DNA from: Alitta virens
Lineage: Eukaryota; Annelida; Polychaeta; Phyllodocida; Nereididae
Assembly: GCA_932294295.1 (NCBI GenBank)
Contig: OW028586.1
Coordinates: forward strand, 8,151,701-8,215,700
DNA: 64,000 nucleotides
Direction: 5' to 3'
Shown one piece after another: positions 54,601 through 58,464 of this stretch; the stretch's first letter is position 1, and the number at the start of each line of letters is the position of its first letter. The position numbers and the translations under genes are program-made. The notes under the pieces are model-generated. The model did not search any database. It saw only the letters and a list, made by a program, of their open reading frames with translations, and was not told where the DNA came from.

Positions 54601-55904
54601 TCATTTACTAGAGGTTTAGGATGTCATATATGTTTGTGTGCTTTTATATTTTCAGAACGCTAGTCGTTACAAAAAACAGATCTCACTGGATTTACTGCGT
54701 ACAATGCCAAATAATATCAACTTCAATTCCATGAATTCCCAAGGAGTAAGTGAATAGAATCGAATCGAATTGAATGGATCTTCTTTAACTTAGGAGTACA
54801 ATACCATGCAATACAATAAAATACAATTCAATAAAATTTACAGGTTAAACCAAAATTTAGGCTCTAGTGAGAATAGAATAGAATAAAGTACTAGACTGAG
54901 CCCAGCTAAAAAGATTAATATATACTCAGTTGAATCACATGGCAATTTACCCTTTATCGACCATTCCTTCTAGTGTCATGTAATATAGTTTTGTTTATAT
55001 AAACAGCCAAACTTAATGCTACCTTAAAAACAAGTAAGTTCTCAGTGCAACTGCAGTTTTTCATGTGTTTTATGAAAAATAAATGATGTTATACTTTTTC
55101 AGATTCAACGCCTGCAGGAAGTCCTACTCGCCTTTTGCGTCCATAATCCAGAAGTCGGATACTGCCAAGGGATGAATTTCATTGTAGCCATGTGCCTGCT
55201 CTTCATGGATGCTGAGGATGCATTTTGGTATGTCCAAATTAATAAGCACTCCATCTTATGCTTTCTTCAGAAGTATTTAAATTTTATCTTAGAATTTCTA
55301 TTTAAGGACCCTCGCTCCTGTTTCCAGGTCATAGGGATTTAATCATAAATTGACTTTTTAGTGTTACACTGTCTATACAACTGGAAATGTCCATATTAGG
55401 TTGAAATGTATTATGATCACATAAGCACAACCTAGTCTGGACATATGCATATATTGAGTGTAAAGGTTGTCTAATAATGAGGTTTTTAGCTACTGTATAT
55501 GTAGTAAACAATGCAAGAATATAAGGCTGTAAATTTTCTTTTAAATATGGATGATTTTTCCTTGAGTGTCAAATATGGATGATTTTTTCCTTGTGTGTGT
55601 GAGAAAAAATTTAATGCAGATGTACTGTATAGTATTATCCTTTAAATATTTTTTGTTGTATTAGTACTAATCTGTCCCCAACTTAAATTTCAGGGCACTG
55701 GTTGCTATAACGGAGCGTTATTTCTCATCTAATTATTTCGACAGTCACTTGAGTGGGGCACAGGCTGACCAAGAAGTTCTAAAAGAACTCCTGTCGTATA
55801 AACTTCCTGTTCTGCACGATTACATCGACAACATGGAGATTGAAATCTCAACTGTGACACTCAATTGGTTTTTGGCAATATTCTTCGATGGTGTGCCTTT
55901 TGAG
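498..55904 (+). CDS. TBC1D2-like: PH-coiled-coil-TBC RabGAP, TBC1D2/Armus-like (18 exons, both ends incomplete)
   Basis: Likely a GTPase-activating protein for Rab GTPases on endosomal membranes; that role is known for the TBC1D2 family and inferred here. Joining 498-644, 1891-1925, 2488-2668, 36437-36509, 39320-39424, 43066-43213, 45561-45647, 46298-46461, 46807-46952, 47728-47832, 49354-49500, 50752-50877, 51461-51593, 51940-52200, 54227-54379, 54656-54745, 55103-55227 and 55694-55904 gives 812 in-frame residues with GT-AG borders and matching phases. Counting from codon 499: PH domain about 49-145, Ser-rich linker about 150-395, coiled coil about 397-510, TBC domain from about 620. Catalytic arginine (IxxDxxR, R685) and glutamine (YCQG, Q722) fingers are both present, so the enzyme looks active. 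Among animal proteins a PH plus TBC pairing points to TBC1D2 or TBC1D2B; I cannot choose between them. The start and the last TBC helices lie outside the window or were not found. Confidence 0.92.
800..945 (+). mobile_element. SINE fragment, same subfamily as 54405
   Basis: ctgtgctgggtcaagtggaa, gaccccacccatggggtaaa and catgagtggcaag. Diverged. Confidence 0.65.
1891..1925 (+). CDS. TBC1D2-like, first PH-strand exon
   Basis: Encodes LSGYLHTKEGG, matching the GYL...GG start typical of this family's PH domains. The donor is gtaaag at 1926. One base is left over and pairs exactly with the two leading bases of the exon at 2488. Alternative start: ATG at 1874 (A at -3) in the same frame would make this a first exon, 1874-1925, beginning MSGWHSLSGYL and giving a 769-residue product in the window. 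A stop at 1841-1843 closes the frame upstream. Confidence 0.75.
2488..2668 (+). CDS. TBC1D2-like, core PH-domain exon
   Basis: Encodes about residues 61-121, including KRKLYYAFDEKECQLLYYRS, the strands and charged loop of a PH domain, followed by a GNIDIKGAAIRL strand. The acceptor follows a pyrimidine-rich run (cttatctag type) and the donor is gtaagt. It ends two bases into a Met codon completed at 36437. The intron that follows is about 33.8 kb. Confidence 0.92.
2740..4260. other. Intron DNA, nothing identified
   Basis: AT-rich, with only short chance open frames and no recognised repeat family. It is the start of the ~34-kb intron of the TBC1D2-like gene. Confidence 0.6.
4269..4455. repeat. 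17-bp tandem array, 11 identical copies
   Basis: Unit aagttgggctttgccac repeats 11 times without a mismatch over 187 bases. The period is not a multiple of three, so the open frames through it on both strands are artefacts. Such homogeneity suggests recent expansion. Confidence 0.97.
4460..7990. other. Intron DNA, no gene identified
   Basis: Contains an ATCT microsatellite (5580-5615) and a short triplicated gttggtgcaaaaat motif near 7937. The 141-codon frame at 5398-5823 runs through the microsatellite and AT-rich sequence and is not supported as a gene. Confidence 0.6.
7999..8294 (-). repeat. 3' LTR of the BEL/Pao element
   Basis: Starts TGTTGTGAAG (minus strand) directly after a purine tract, ggtggggag. 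Its first 57 bases are repeated at 10278-10334. The far end is proposed at 7999, where the strand reads ...TTACA. That end is a guess from the terminal dinucleotide and a near-match target duplication. Confidence 0.6.
8397..10277 (-). pseudogene. BEL/Pao pol remnant (RNase H, zinc-binding region, integrase)
   Basis: From high to low coordinates: RNase H-like segment (10263-9947; LTVPRLELPAA, then SWTDSKIVLGFI and NPADIASRG), linker, HCHEK zinc-binding region near 9470, and integrase core (9442-8726; VGVDCFGPFYI and LRSDRGTNFIGG, with a late catalytic Glu in VWEHLIRS). A BEL-type C-terminal segment follows (SQWRLGRVVEAFSG, near 8580). Stops interrupt it near 9463, at 8726-8728 and near 8620, so no functional polyprotein is made. 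Confidence 0.88.
10278..10334 (-). repeat. Truncated 5' LTR stub
   Basis: A 57-base near-copy of the 3' LTR start, fused directly to RNase H coding sequence at about 10277. It explains the first residues of the 121-codon open frame 10312-9947, which are LTR-encoded rather than pol. Confidence 0.75.
10340..12060. other. Intron DNA, nothing identified
   Basis: Short chance open frames only. No repeat family shared with the rest of the window was noticed. Confidence 0.55.
12061..12374 (+). repeat. ~310-bp dispersed repeat, copy 1
   Basis: Starts tagagtcttttcactgagca and ends gaaaatccactatt. It shares segments such as agccaatagaattgcagtat and cacctggtggaaat with the copies at 21387 (inverted) and 22731. 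No coding motif or target duplication was recognised. Confidence 0.9.
13040..13255. repeat. Two-copy ~115-bp direct duplication
   Basis: acatctgagtccctgtccca at 13044 is repeated with changes from 13158. Each copy is followed by a catcatctcatc run and a tRNA B-box-like aaaacccactcc or aaatcccactcc. It may be part of a SINE-like element. Confidence 0.65.
13290..13445 (+). mobile_element. SINE fragment with B-box-like start
   Basis: ctaggttccaatcccaacct is B-box like. It is followed by agatgttaaattggcctgcc, ttggtgtctacactggggta and ccttatcatctgatcattac. Confidence 0.7.
14311..16456. mobile_element. Nested element with 16-bp inverted ends, inserted in a GATA microsatellite
   Basis: gtccagtcattttaag at 14311-14326 is exactly inverted at 16441-16456. 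Outside both ends are GATA runs in the same orientation, so the element appears to have landed in a GATA tract. It lies wholly inside the 13751-17285 element and contains gaccttgacc-type motifs. No transposase was recognised. Confidence 0.65.
16508..16584. repeat. Near-perfect 24-bp stem hairpin
   Basis: aaggtcttaatctttt on the left arm (16508-16531) is inverted on the right arm (16561-16584) with one mismatch in 24 bases and a 29-base loop. It lies just outside the nested element's right end, inside the outer element. Function unknown. Confidence 0.8.
17290..20320. other. Intron DNA, mostly unassigned
   Basis: AT-rich except 18050-18620, which is less AT-rich and has a 73-codon frame (18213-18434) without recognisable motifs. 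That patch may be an old element. A SINE tail lies at 19280. Confidence 0.5.
19280..19345 (-). mobile_element. SINE tail fragment
   Basis: gactagctgtcacaggtaga is followed by cgtaatgatgagatgataag and gcttgagagtccacac. Only the tail is present. Similar tails of 30-60 bases lie at about 43665, 59145 and 62920. Confidence 0.6.
20326..20409 (-). pseudogene. tRNA-like sequence, probably a tRNA pseudogene or SINE head
   Basis: On the minus strand: tggcgcagtggatatggcgc (A-box region), a CGCTC/GAGTG anticodon-type stem, and gtggttcgaatccag (perfect B-box), followed by a T run that could terminate RNA polymerase III. The acceptor stem does not pair and the anticodon loop is 8 bases, so I do not call a working tRNA. 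Confidence 0.6.
20929..21101. mobile_element. Palindromic MITE (gacttggaaac ends), copy 1
   Basis: Ends gacttggaaactaaactcc and gttcagtttccaagtc are inverted. Internal cccattggttaaggcag is inverted as ccaatgggag. This is the longest of five copies found. Confidence 0.8.
21387..21691 (-). repeat. ~310-bp dispersed repeat, copy 2 (inverted)
   Basis: Reverse complement of the repeat at 12061. It contains tttccacctggtggctatga and ctattggctgaaaaagttcc and ends aaaagactcta. It faces copy 3, about 1 kb away, in the opposite orientation. Confidence 0.9.
22731..23052 (+). repeat. ~320-bp dispersed repeat, copy 3, adjoining the minisatellite
   Basis: Same sequence and orientation as copy 1. It ends about 40 bases before the 23-bp array. 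Confidence 0.9.
23090..26110. repeat. 23-bp minisatellite, about 131 units, with higher-order repeats
   Basis: The unit contains aatatcctctagatgtgagg and is 23 bases long. Variant units (ctagactt, cccccag, atactcta, ccgctgg, ataccctt) recur at exact multiples of 23: 874 bases (38 units), 851 (37 units), 391 (17 units) and 207 (9 units). The array begins inside or just beyond a ~320-bp dispersed repeat. One T-run interruption lies near 26055. Confidence 0.97.
26133..26370. mobile_element. Short inverted-repeat element, family with copy at 40875
   Basis: gggcaataaccaatgaaaat at about 26157 is inverted in the accaacattttagttgc segment near 26299. A further gggatataaccaacaaaaat unit lies near 26334. 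The copy at 40875-41095 has the same arms. Confidence 0.6.
26630..26815 (-). mobile_element. SINE of the same family (reverse, head truncated)
   Basis: The tail gaccagctgccagaggttga is followed by cgtaatgatgagatgataag, then gtgggttcttttacttgcct and tcagcatagacacc. The head is present only to a degenerate B-box (gggaattgaacct). Confidence 0.8.
27460..27580 (-). mobile_element. SINE fragment (reverse)
   Basis: ccagaggcagacataatgat is followed by gagatgccaaagcc and catatgggtggggcgttcta, the tail and body of the main SINE family. Confidence 0.65.
28443..28755 (-). mobile_element. tRNA-derived SINE (reverse)
   Basis: Reverse copy. The tRNA-like head (gaGCGGCCCAGTGGTTAAGG on the minus strand) is at the high-coordinate end. 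The body has gggggtcttttacttgcttc and the tail caagtgtcagaggcatatgt. Confidence 0.8.
28760..31135. other. Intron DNA with diverged simple motifs
   Basis: 29930-30250 has several tttcttccatgg units about 60 bases apart. 30400-30900 has recurrent ggtctggaaaa and gtagggaattctttt segments. Both look like eroded repeats. No gene seen. Confidence 0.5.
31141..32525. mobile_element. Tc1/mariner-like element without a recognisable transposase
   Basis: Terminal inverted repeats CAGTGGGTTGCAAAAG(T/C)ATTC are flanked by TA on both sides (31139-31140 and 32526-32527), the Tc1 target signature. The 1385-bp length is near that of an autonomous element. The open frames inside (such as 31765-31517) show no DDE/D transposase motifs, so the interior is decayed or foreign. 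Confidence 0.85.
32640..32850 (+). mobile_element. SINE of the same family (5'-truncated)
   Basis: Contains tcattgtctatgctgaggcg, then ttgtgtggactccagacgtt and cctctggcagctggtcatat. Confidence 0.8.
33720..33940 (+). mobile_element. SINE fragment of the same family, interrupted
   Basis: agaccccacccgctgggtaa near 33735 and ccaagccttatcatttcttc near 33902 are the body and tail, separated by about 130 bases that partly repeat the body. Confidence 0.65.
33945..36298. other. Very AT-rich intron DNA
   Basis: Contains A-rich runs (34090-34135, 35955-35983) and the AATAC tract. No coding signal was seen before exon 36437. Confidence 0.6.
35102..35156. repeat. (AATAC)n microsatellite
   Basis: About eleven aatac units with a few changes. 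A similar degenerate tract is at about 54790-54845. Confidence 0.95.
36299..36316. repeat. 18-base G run
   Basis: Uninterrupted G tract between diverged copies of the gtggtcttaata minisatellite unit, just upstream of exon 36437. Assembly length may be unreliable here. Confidence 0.95.
36437..36509 (+). CDS. TBC1D2-like, last PH-domain exon
   Basis: Short 73-base exon encoding the final strand and C-terminal helix of the PH domain, with the signature tryptophan (MMIWLLGLQ, W140). The acceptor is tttcag and the donor gttaga. It lies in phase with its neighbours. In the TBC1D2 family the PH domain is thought to target the protein to membranes. Confidence 0.92.
37120..37455 (-). mobile_element. 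L2/CR1-like non-LTR retrotransposon, 5'-truncated 3' end
   Basis: Minus-strand frame reads KAFNNEAPPYISNLL, then SRNRIGARSFSVIASHLWKR and LKTHLF, ending at a stop at 37189. This is the conserved C-terminus of reverse transcriptase ORF2 in L2/CR1-type elements. A short tail follows with GGCGCTATACAAATTTATT and AT-rich repeats, the usual 3' end. Everything upstream of about 37455 is missing, as expected from incomplete reverse transcription. Confidence 0.85.
39320..39424 (+). CDS. TBC1D2-like, post-PH linker exon
   Basis: Thirty-five in-phase codons starting AKRDAFAQRDNRKGS, strongly charged. The acceptor follows a T-run ending in ag, and the donor is gtaagg. It continues the C-terminal PH helix into a presumably disordered linker. 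Confidence 0.88.
40875..41095. mobile_element. Short inverted-repeat element, second copy
   Basis: gggatataaccaatgaaaat at about 40909 is mirrored by gactaacatttttgttgc near 41065. Flanking cttattgttctgagtggg is also shared with the copy at 26133. Confidence 0.65.
41735..41985 (+). mobile_element. tRNA-derived SINE, near full length
   Basis: The head has an A-box-like tggcttagtgtttagggtat and a B-box-like gggtttgaaatctgg. The body contains tgctgaggcatgaaaagtac and cacctatggggtaaatgtg, and the tail has cctctggtagctgatcattt. This is the best copy of the main SINE family in the window. Confidence 0.82.
43066..43213 (+). CDS. TBC1D2-like, linker exon
   Basis: Forty-nine codons plus one base (SEPTGDRGLLARDSYGRSS near the start). 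The acceptor is atttacag and the donor gtatgt. It is higher in GC than the flanking intron DNA. The trailing G is completed by the two leading bases of 45561. Confidence 0.9.
45043..45222. mobile_element. Short inverted-repeat element with TGACGTCA in each arm
   Basis: tgttgtttgatgacgtcatc on the left is inverted as gatgacgtcatacaaca on the right, with a 3-base difference. Each arm contains the palindrome tgacgtca, the core of a CREB/ATF site. It lies in the intron before exon 45561. Confidence 0.7.
45561..45647 (+). CDS. TBC1D2-like, short linker exon
   Basis: Eighty-seven bases encoding GGRLVYMADQEIQVGPPLIN and a few more residues. The acceptor is ttggctag and the donor gtaaga. Both phases fit (two bases in, one base out). 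No domain is recognised. Support is splice phase plus coding-like composition. Confidence 0.82.
46298..46461 (+). CDS. TBC1D2-like, Ser/Asn-rich linker exon
   Basis: Fifty-five codons including a split first codon, with low-complexity sequence such as SNTSNENCSLSSSMAGS. It is likely disordered and possibly phosphorylated. The acceptor is cattgcag and the donor gtaagt. It ends in phase 0 before 46807. Confidence 0.9.
46640..46720 (+). mobile_element. tRNA-like SINE head
   Basis: agtggcatagtggtaaagga (A-box like) and ctgagttcaaattactgc (B-box like) are spaced as in a tRNA. No body of the main family follows. It lies in the intron between exons 46461 and 46807. Confidence 0.6.
46807..46952 (+). 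CDS. TBC1D2-like, acidic linker exon
   Basis: Forty-eight codons plus two bases, acidic then basic (DEFEHIHVEGTENSGSDSN, then KQKFKRPAFEDR). The acceptor is atccag and the donor gtgtgt, weaker than the others. The trailing AG is completed by G at either acceptor of the next exon. Confidence 0.88.
47728..47832 (+). CDS. TBC1D2-like, linker exon with two in-frame acceptors
   Basis: 105-base exon. The phase fits on both sides: one base in to complete Arg, TT out to complete Leu. It encodes SDSGVSMDKSQDLDQN and then LSDLEQELL leading into the coiled coil. The acceptor at 47726-47727 follows a pyrimidine tract. A second AG at 47741-47742 is exactly 15 bases downstream and keeps the frame, so a five-residue alternative splice is possible. 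The donor is gtaagt. Confidence 0.82.
47965..48290. repeat. Imperfect ~105-140-bp tandem repeat with CTGT-rich tracts
   Basis: Three diverged copies carry atatggccaggtgctttatt-type and gtctatctatgcccttattt-type segments. They follow ctgtctgtctgcctgtcag runs from about 47866. It lies in the intron after exon 47832. Confidence 0.7.
48651..48780. mobile_element. Palindromic MITE, copy 2
   Basis: Contains tagacttgga, then agaggacgtcatgtgaatcc, and inverted ggatccacatggcgtcttctggag at the other end. It lies in the intron between exons 47832 and 49354. Confidence 0.8.
48991..49244. mobile_element. MITE with poly-G/poly-C terminal repeats
   Basis: Inverted ends gggct(g/a)ttccatt are followed by a long G run on the left and a C run on the right. 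TTA flanks both sides as a likely 3-bp target duplication (48988-48990 and 49245-49247). Further C runs lie at about 49075 and 49175. Confidence 0.78.
49354..49500 (+). CDS. TBC1D2-like, first coiled-coil exon
   Basis: Encodes AAKLEIAKMKNQASAYQTIL and a long run of leucines at heptad spacing among E, K and Q, a clear coiled coil (residues about 398-446). The acceptor is tcaaag and the donor gtaagt. In this family the coiled coil mediates protein partner binding. Confidence 0.93.
50752..50877 (+). CDS. TBC1D2-like, second coiled-coil exon
   Basis: Continues the heptads (KKTLEEIRVLQNQNLFLNGE), residues about 447-488. The acceptor is gtttcag and the donor gtaagt. Phases are one base in, two out. 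Confidence 0.93.
51066..51292. repeat. 17-bp tandem array (aattaagaccacctcac)
   Basis: About 13 imperfect units of aattaagaccacctcac in the intron before exon 51461. Single diverged units, some inverted, occur at about 735, 36230-36360, 45985 and 46205, so it is a dispersed minisatellite family. Confidence 0.92.
51461..51593 (+). CDS. TBC1D2-like, end of coiled coil
   Basis: Forty-four codons after a split codon (LSLIEQWKRDYVYLLQSTI), then a Gly-rich loop. The acceptor is cattgcag and the donor gtaagt. It ends in phase 0. A 17-bp tandem array sits in the preceding intron. Confidence 0.92.
51940..52200 (+). CDS. TBC1D2-like, pre-TBC exon
   Basis: Largest coding exon, 87 codons in phase 0. 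It contains four consecutive histidines (FKHHHHSEE) and the W..Y..E region that precedes the TBC domain in this family. The acceptor is tttcacag and the donor gttagt. Confidence 0.92.
52201..54226. other. Intron, nothing identified
   Basis: About 2 kb between two phase-0 exons. No frame with splice sites and coding composition was noticed. Confidence 0.6.
54227..54379 (+). CDS. TBC1D2-like, TBC domain exon 1
   Basis: Fifty-one codons opening the TBC domain. LCRKGIPPQYRHEMWRQLV is the classical (R/K)GIP..R...W motif A, with G629, P631 and W639. The acceptor is ccctgcag and the donor gtaatg. Confidence 0.95.
54405..54560 (+). mobile_element. SINE fragment of the same family
   Basis: gtgtctatgctgaggcaagg, agaccccacccatgggtaaa and cacctcatcagtcaaacctc. 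The last segment is shared with the copy at 800-945, defining a subfamily. It lies in the intron between exons 54379 and 54656. Confidence 0.75.
54656..54745 (+). CDS. TBC1D2-like, TBC exon with arginine finger
   Basis: Thirty codons carrying KQISLDLLRTMPNN, the IxxDxxR motif, whose R685 is the catalytic arginine finger. The acceptor is attttcag and the donor gtaagt. Confidence 0.95.
55103..55227 (+). CDS. TBC1D2-like, TBC exon with glutamine finger
   Basis: Encodes LLAFCVHNPEVGYCQGMNF. The YCQG motif supplies Q722, the glutamine finger that replaces the Rab glutamine in catalysis. It ends inside a Trp codon finished at 55694. The donor is gtatgt. Confidence 0.96.
55694..55904 (+). CDS. TBC1D2-like, last TBC exon present in the window
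   Basis: Encodes about residues 742-812, from the AFW motif to the VTLNWFLAIFFDGVPFE helix. It ends in phase 0 at a strong gtaagt donor. The family normally continues with an LLRIWD-type motif and three or four more helices, and I could not find these anywhere downstream to 64000. The gene therefore continues beyond the window or is broken. Confidence 0.95.
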
Positions 55905-57772
55905 GTAAGTTTTAAAATTAGATAAATTGTTTTGTGTTCGTGAAAGTTCGAAGTTTTGATTCCGCTCTAACGTTGGAGCTAGAGAATAGTTTGTATGTAT
56001 TGACTGACATCACAACTGCATGTGTGTAACGGGCTAAGTTCATCTGTACTTCCTTGTTCATCCACCAGATGGTGCTAAATGCAATGTGATGGCTTGGTGT
56101 GCCCTCTGGTGTAAAATGTAAATATACATACATCTATAATGATAAGTTATATAAGAATATATGGTGATATGTTCTTAGATATGATAAAGAATATGAAATG
56201 TAGCAGGTGAAGAAAATGTTTTTTTTTAGTATATGCTTTATTATGCATTTTTGGACAAATGAAACTGTACCTTAATTATGATATAGCAGATCAGTACATG
56301 ATTATCATGATTATACACATTTTAGGGAAGAAATGGAATGGGATTGTGCATGTAATAAAAAGAACTGCATTGTTATGTTGTTTCATGCATATTAAGTAAT
56401 TGATTGCATAAAACATTAAGATATTAATTTAAGCTATTTACGAAAGCATCATTAGCAGTCTAGCCACCTTTTGGGGTTTGTCCCTATATATGCACTATGT
56501 TTTTTAAAATTTGAATATGCATTTCCTATCTACCAATATGTGTATGTTGTAGGACTATAATATCCTTTACATAATATTATGATTAGTAAATATTGTGGAT
56601 AATTTATGCATTGCAAGTCCTATTGTTTCAACACAATGGACTGTCAATTTTTCCATTCATAACATTAAAGTAATGTACACCATCGTACGGCATGCCTAGA
56701 TTCACAATTGCTGTTGCAACACAGTCAAATTCACAATAAAATATTCATGACAAGCACGAGCATTTGACATTGAAAATTACAATCAAATGAGTGTTTTGTG
56801 TCCTAATAATGATCAACACAAATGTACATATATGCACTTATATGCAAATCTCCACATACCAGCACCATTTAATATCATTTAGCACTGCGTAAACATGTAA
56901 GTAAACTAGTAAGAACAAATTTTTCATTTCCACTCACTTGAGTAGACCAGCTGTGCAATAAATGTATAGCATTGCTTATATAGGCAGATCTATTTCATGG
57001 CATAGCCAAATAAACTAATAAAAAAGGACAGCATTTATACCTACAAGATTATTTCAAGAAAATCCATATATTTCGAAAGATTTTTTGTCCTTTTATTTTG
57101 TAGAATGACTTTCGCAGTAAACCCACTTCATCAGCAATCATTCTAAGAGGTACACTGAACATTCTTTCCCATATTTGTACTGTCACAACTGTCCATGAAT
57201 ACCTTTGTCCTATATGATTGTCAAGCATTTCTTAACATCCTTTGACATAAAGCACAGCAACTGTACAAACCTCCAGATCTAAGGGAAACTAGTGGTTAAT
57301 AAGAGCTAATAAGTGTGGGAACAGTATGAGCTGAGAGTAAAGGGTTACAGTATGCATAGTTCAAAGTGACTAGAGAGTGCTCGTGTCTTTCATTGTATAC
57401 ACCATTTACAGATTAGCTATGTCATTTTTAGTAAGTCGCAAATATATATACATGTATATATGGACTGTAGGTGCTGTTAACAATGGAAAAAAAGACATTG
57501 GCACACAGATTTTGAGACAATATTGGACCACTTTGTAATGAACGTTTCATTCGGTGGAAAACTTGGTAATTGGACTATACGACTGCTGTCTAAGAGCCAC
57601 CATAGTCGTCGGTGCTCAAACTGTTGTTTGAGACTGATTCATTTTATGTTGCATTAATGTTTGGTTAAGGTTGCCAGCAGTGTAGTCACAAGTTAATGGT
57701 CAAATGTAAGTCATTTCCATTGCATTAAATGGACATAAAACAATGTAAGTTGTTTTAATTGAGTCTGTAAGT
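55905..57772. other. No gene identified between the two genes
   Basis: AT-rich. The next TBC exon was looked for here and not found. The 3' untranslated region of the fibrinogen-related gene must begin below 57773. One AATAAA on the minus strand (tttatt on +, about 57091) is a possible but distant poly(A) signal. Confidence 0.5.
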
Positions 57773-58464
57773 CTACAGTGTCTCCCCACTTCCTAGACCA
57801 TTCACATTGTTAAGTCCCTCTCTTGTGATCATACGACTGAGGTCTTCTTTTATCGGGCGGATTTTCAACACAGTTCTCCTCATTTGGACCCACTGGTCAT
57901 AGTCTTGGTTGAACCAGACCACTCCCACAGTATACCGGCCGTTTAGGTTGCAGTAGTGGCAGTGTTTGTACCACCATCCGGACGTGTAGAACTTGGCACA
58001 ATGGGTGCTACTCGCGTCATTATCTTGGTCTTGGGTGCTGAATGGCATGAAGTTGGAGTATCGCAAGGCATCTGTTGCATTTCCACGGTAACCATCTATA
58101 TGCAAGCGATAATATGTAGACTCTTCATCGATTTTGAAGAAGTCGTACTCGGCAAACCAGTACTGATTACTCAAATCCCACATATCGATGCGAAGTTGGT
58201 AATCGTCTTGTGTGGTGAGGTAGTGAAGGTTATCATTTCCTATCCAATATTCTCTGTCCGAAGTTCCGAATCCATCTTTATACTCCTGCCACGTCTTAGC
58301 AAATGAAGTCGTCCCATCTAAACGACGTTGAATTACTGTCCATACGCTTTTATCATGGTTGTCAACCTGACAGTACACCATGACTGAGCTGAGGCTGCGA
58401 GTTGGTTTGATGAGGTAGCTGGTTGAATAGTCACTTGGGGCTCTGTCAAGTGCAGTGTTGCAAT
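57773..58464 (-). CDS. Fibrinogen C-terminal domain exon with stop
   Basis: Whole fibrinogen-related domain in one 692-base exon. It starts DCNTALDRAPSDYSTSYLI, continues through MVYCQVDN, WTVIQRRLDG and the calcium loop, and ends SGETL then TAG. Cysteines at 479, 509, 633 and 646 match the four conserved disulfide positions; C649 is extra. The acceptor (ataatttcag on this strand) leaves two bases that complete Asp with the preceding exon. The last 30 residues after KIRP form a nonstandard tail. Confidence 0.95.

Noticed and set aside
57094..57152. Possible continuation exon of the TBC gene after ttttattttgtag
   Set aside because: The frame has acceptor and donor (gtacac), but its residues do not resemble the expected LLRIWD region of a TBC domain.
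57956..58306. 116-codon + strand ORF
   Set aside because: It is the antisense shadow of the fibrinogen-domain exon.
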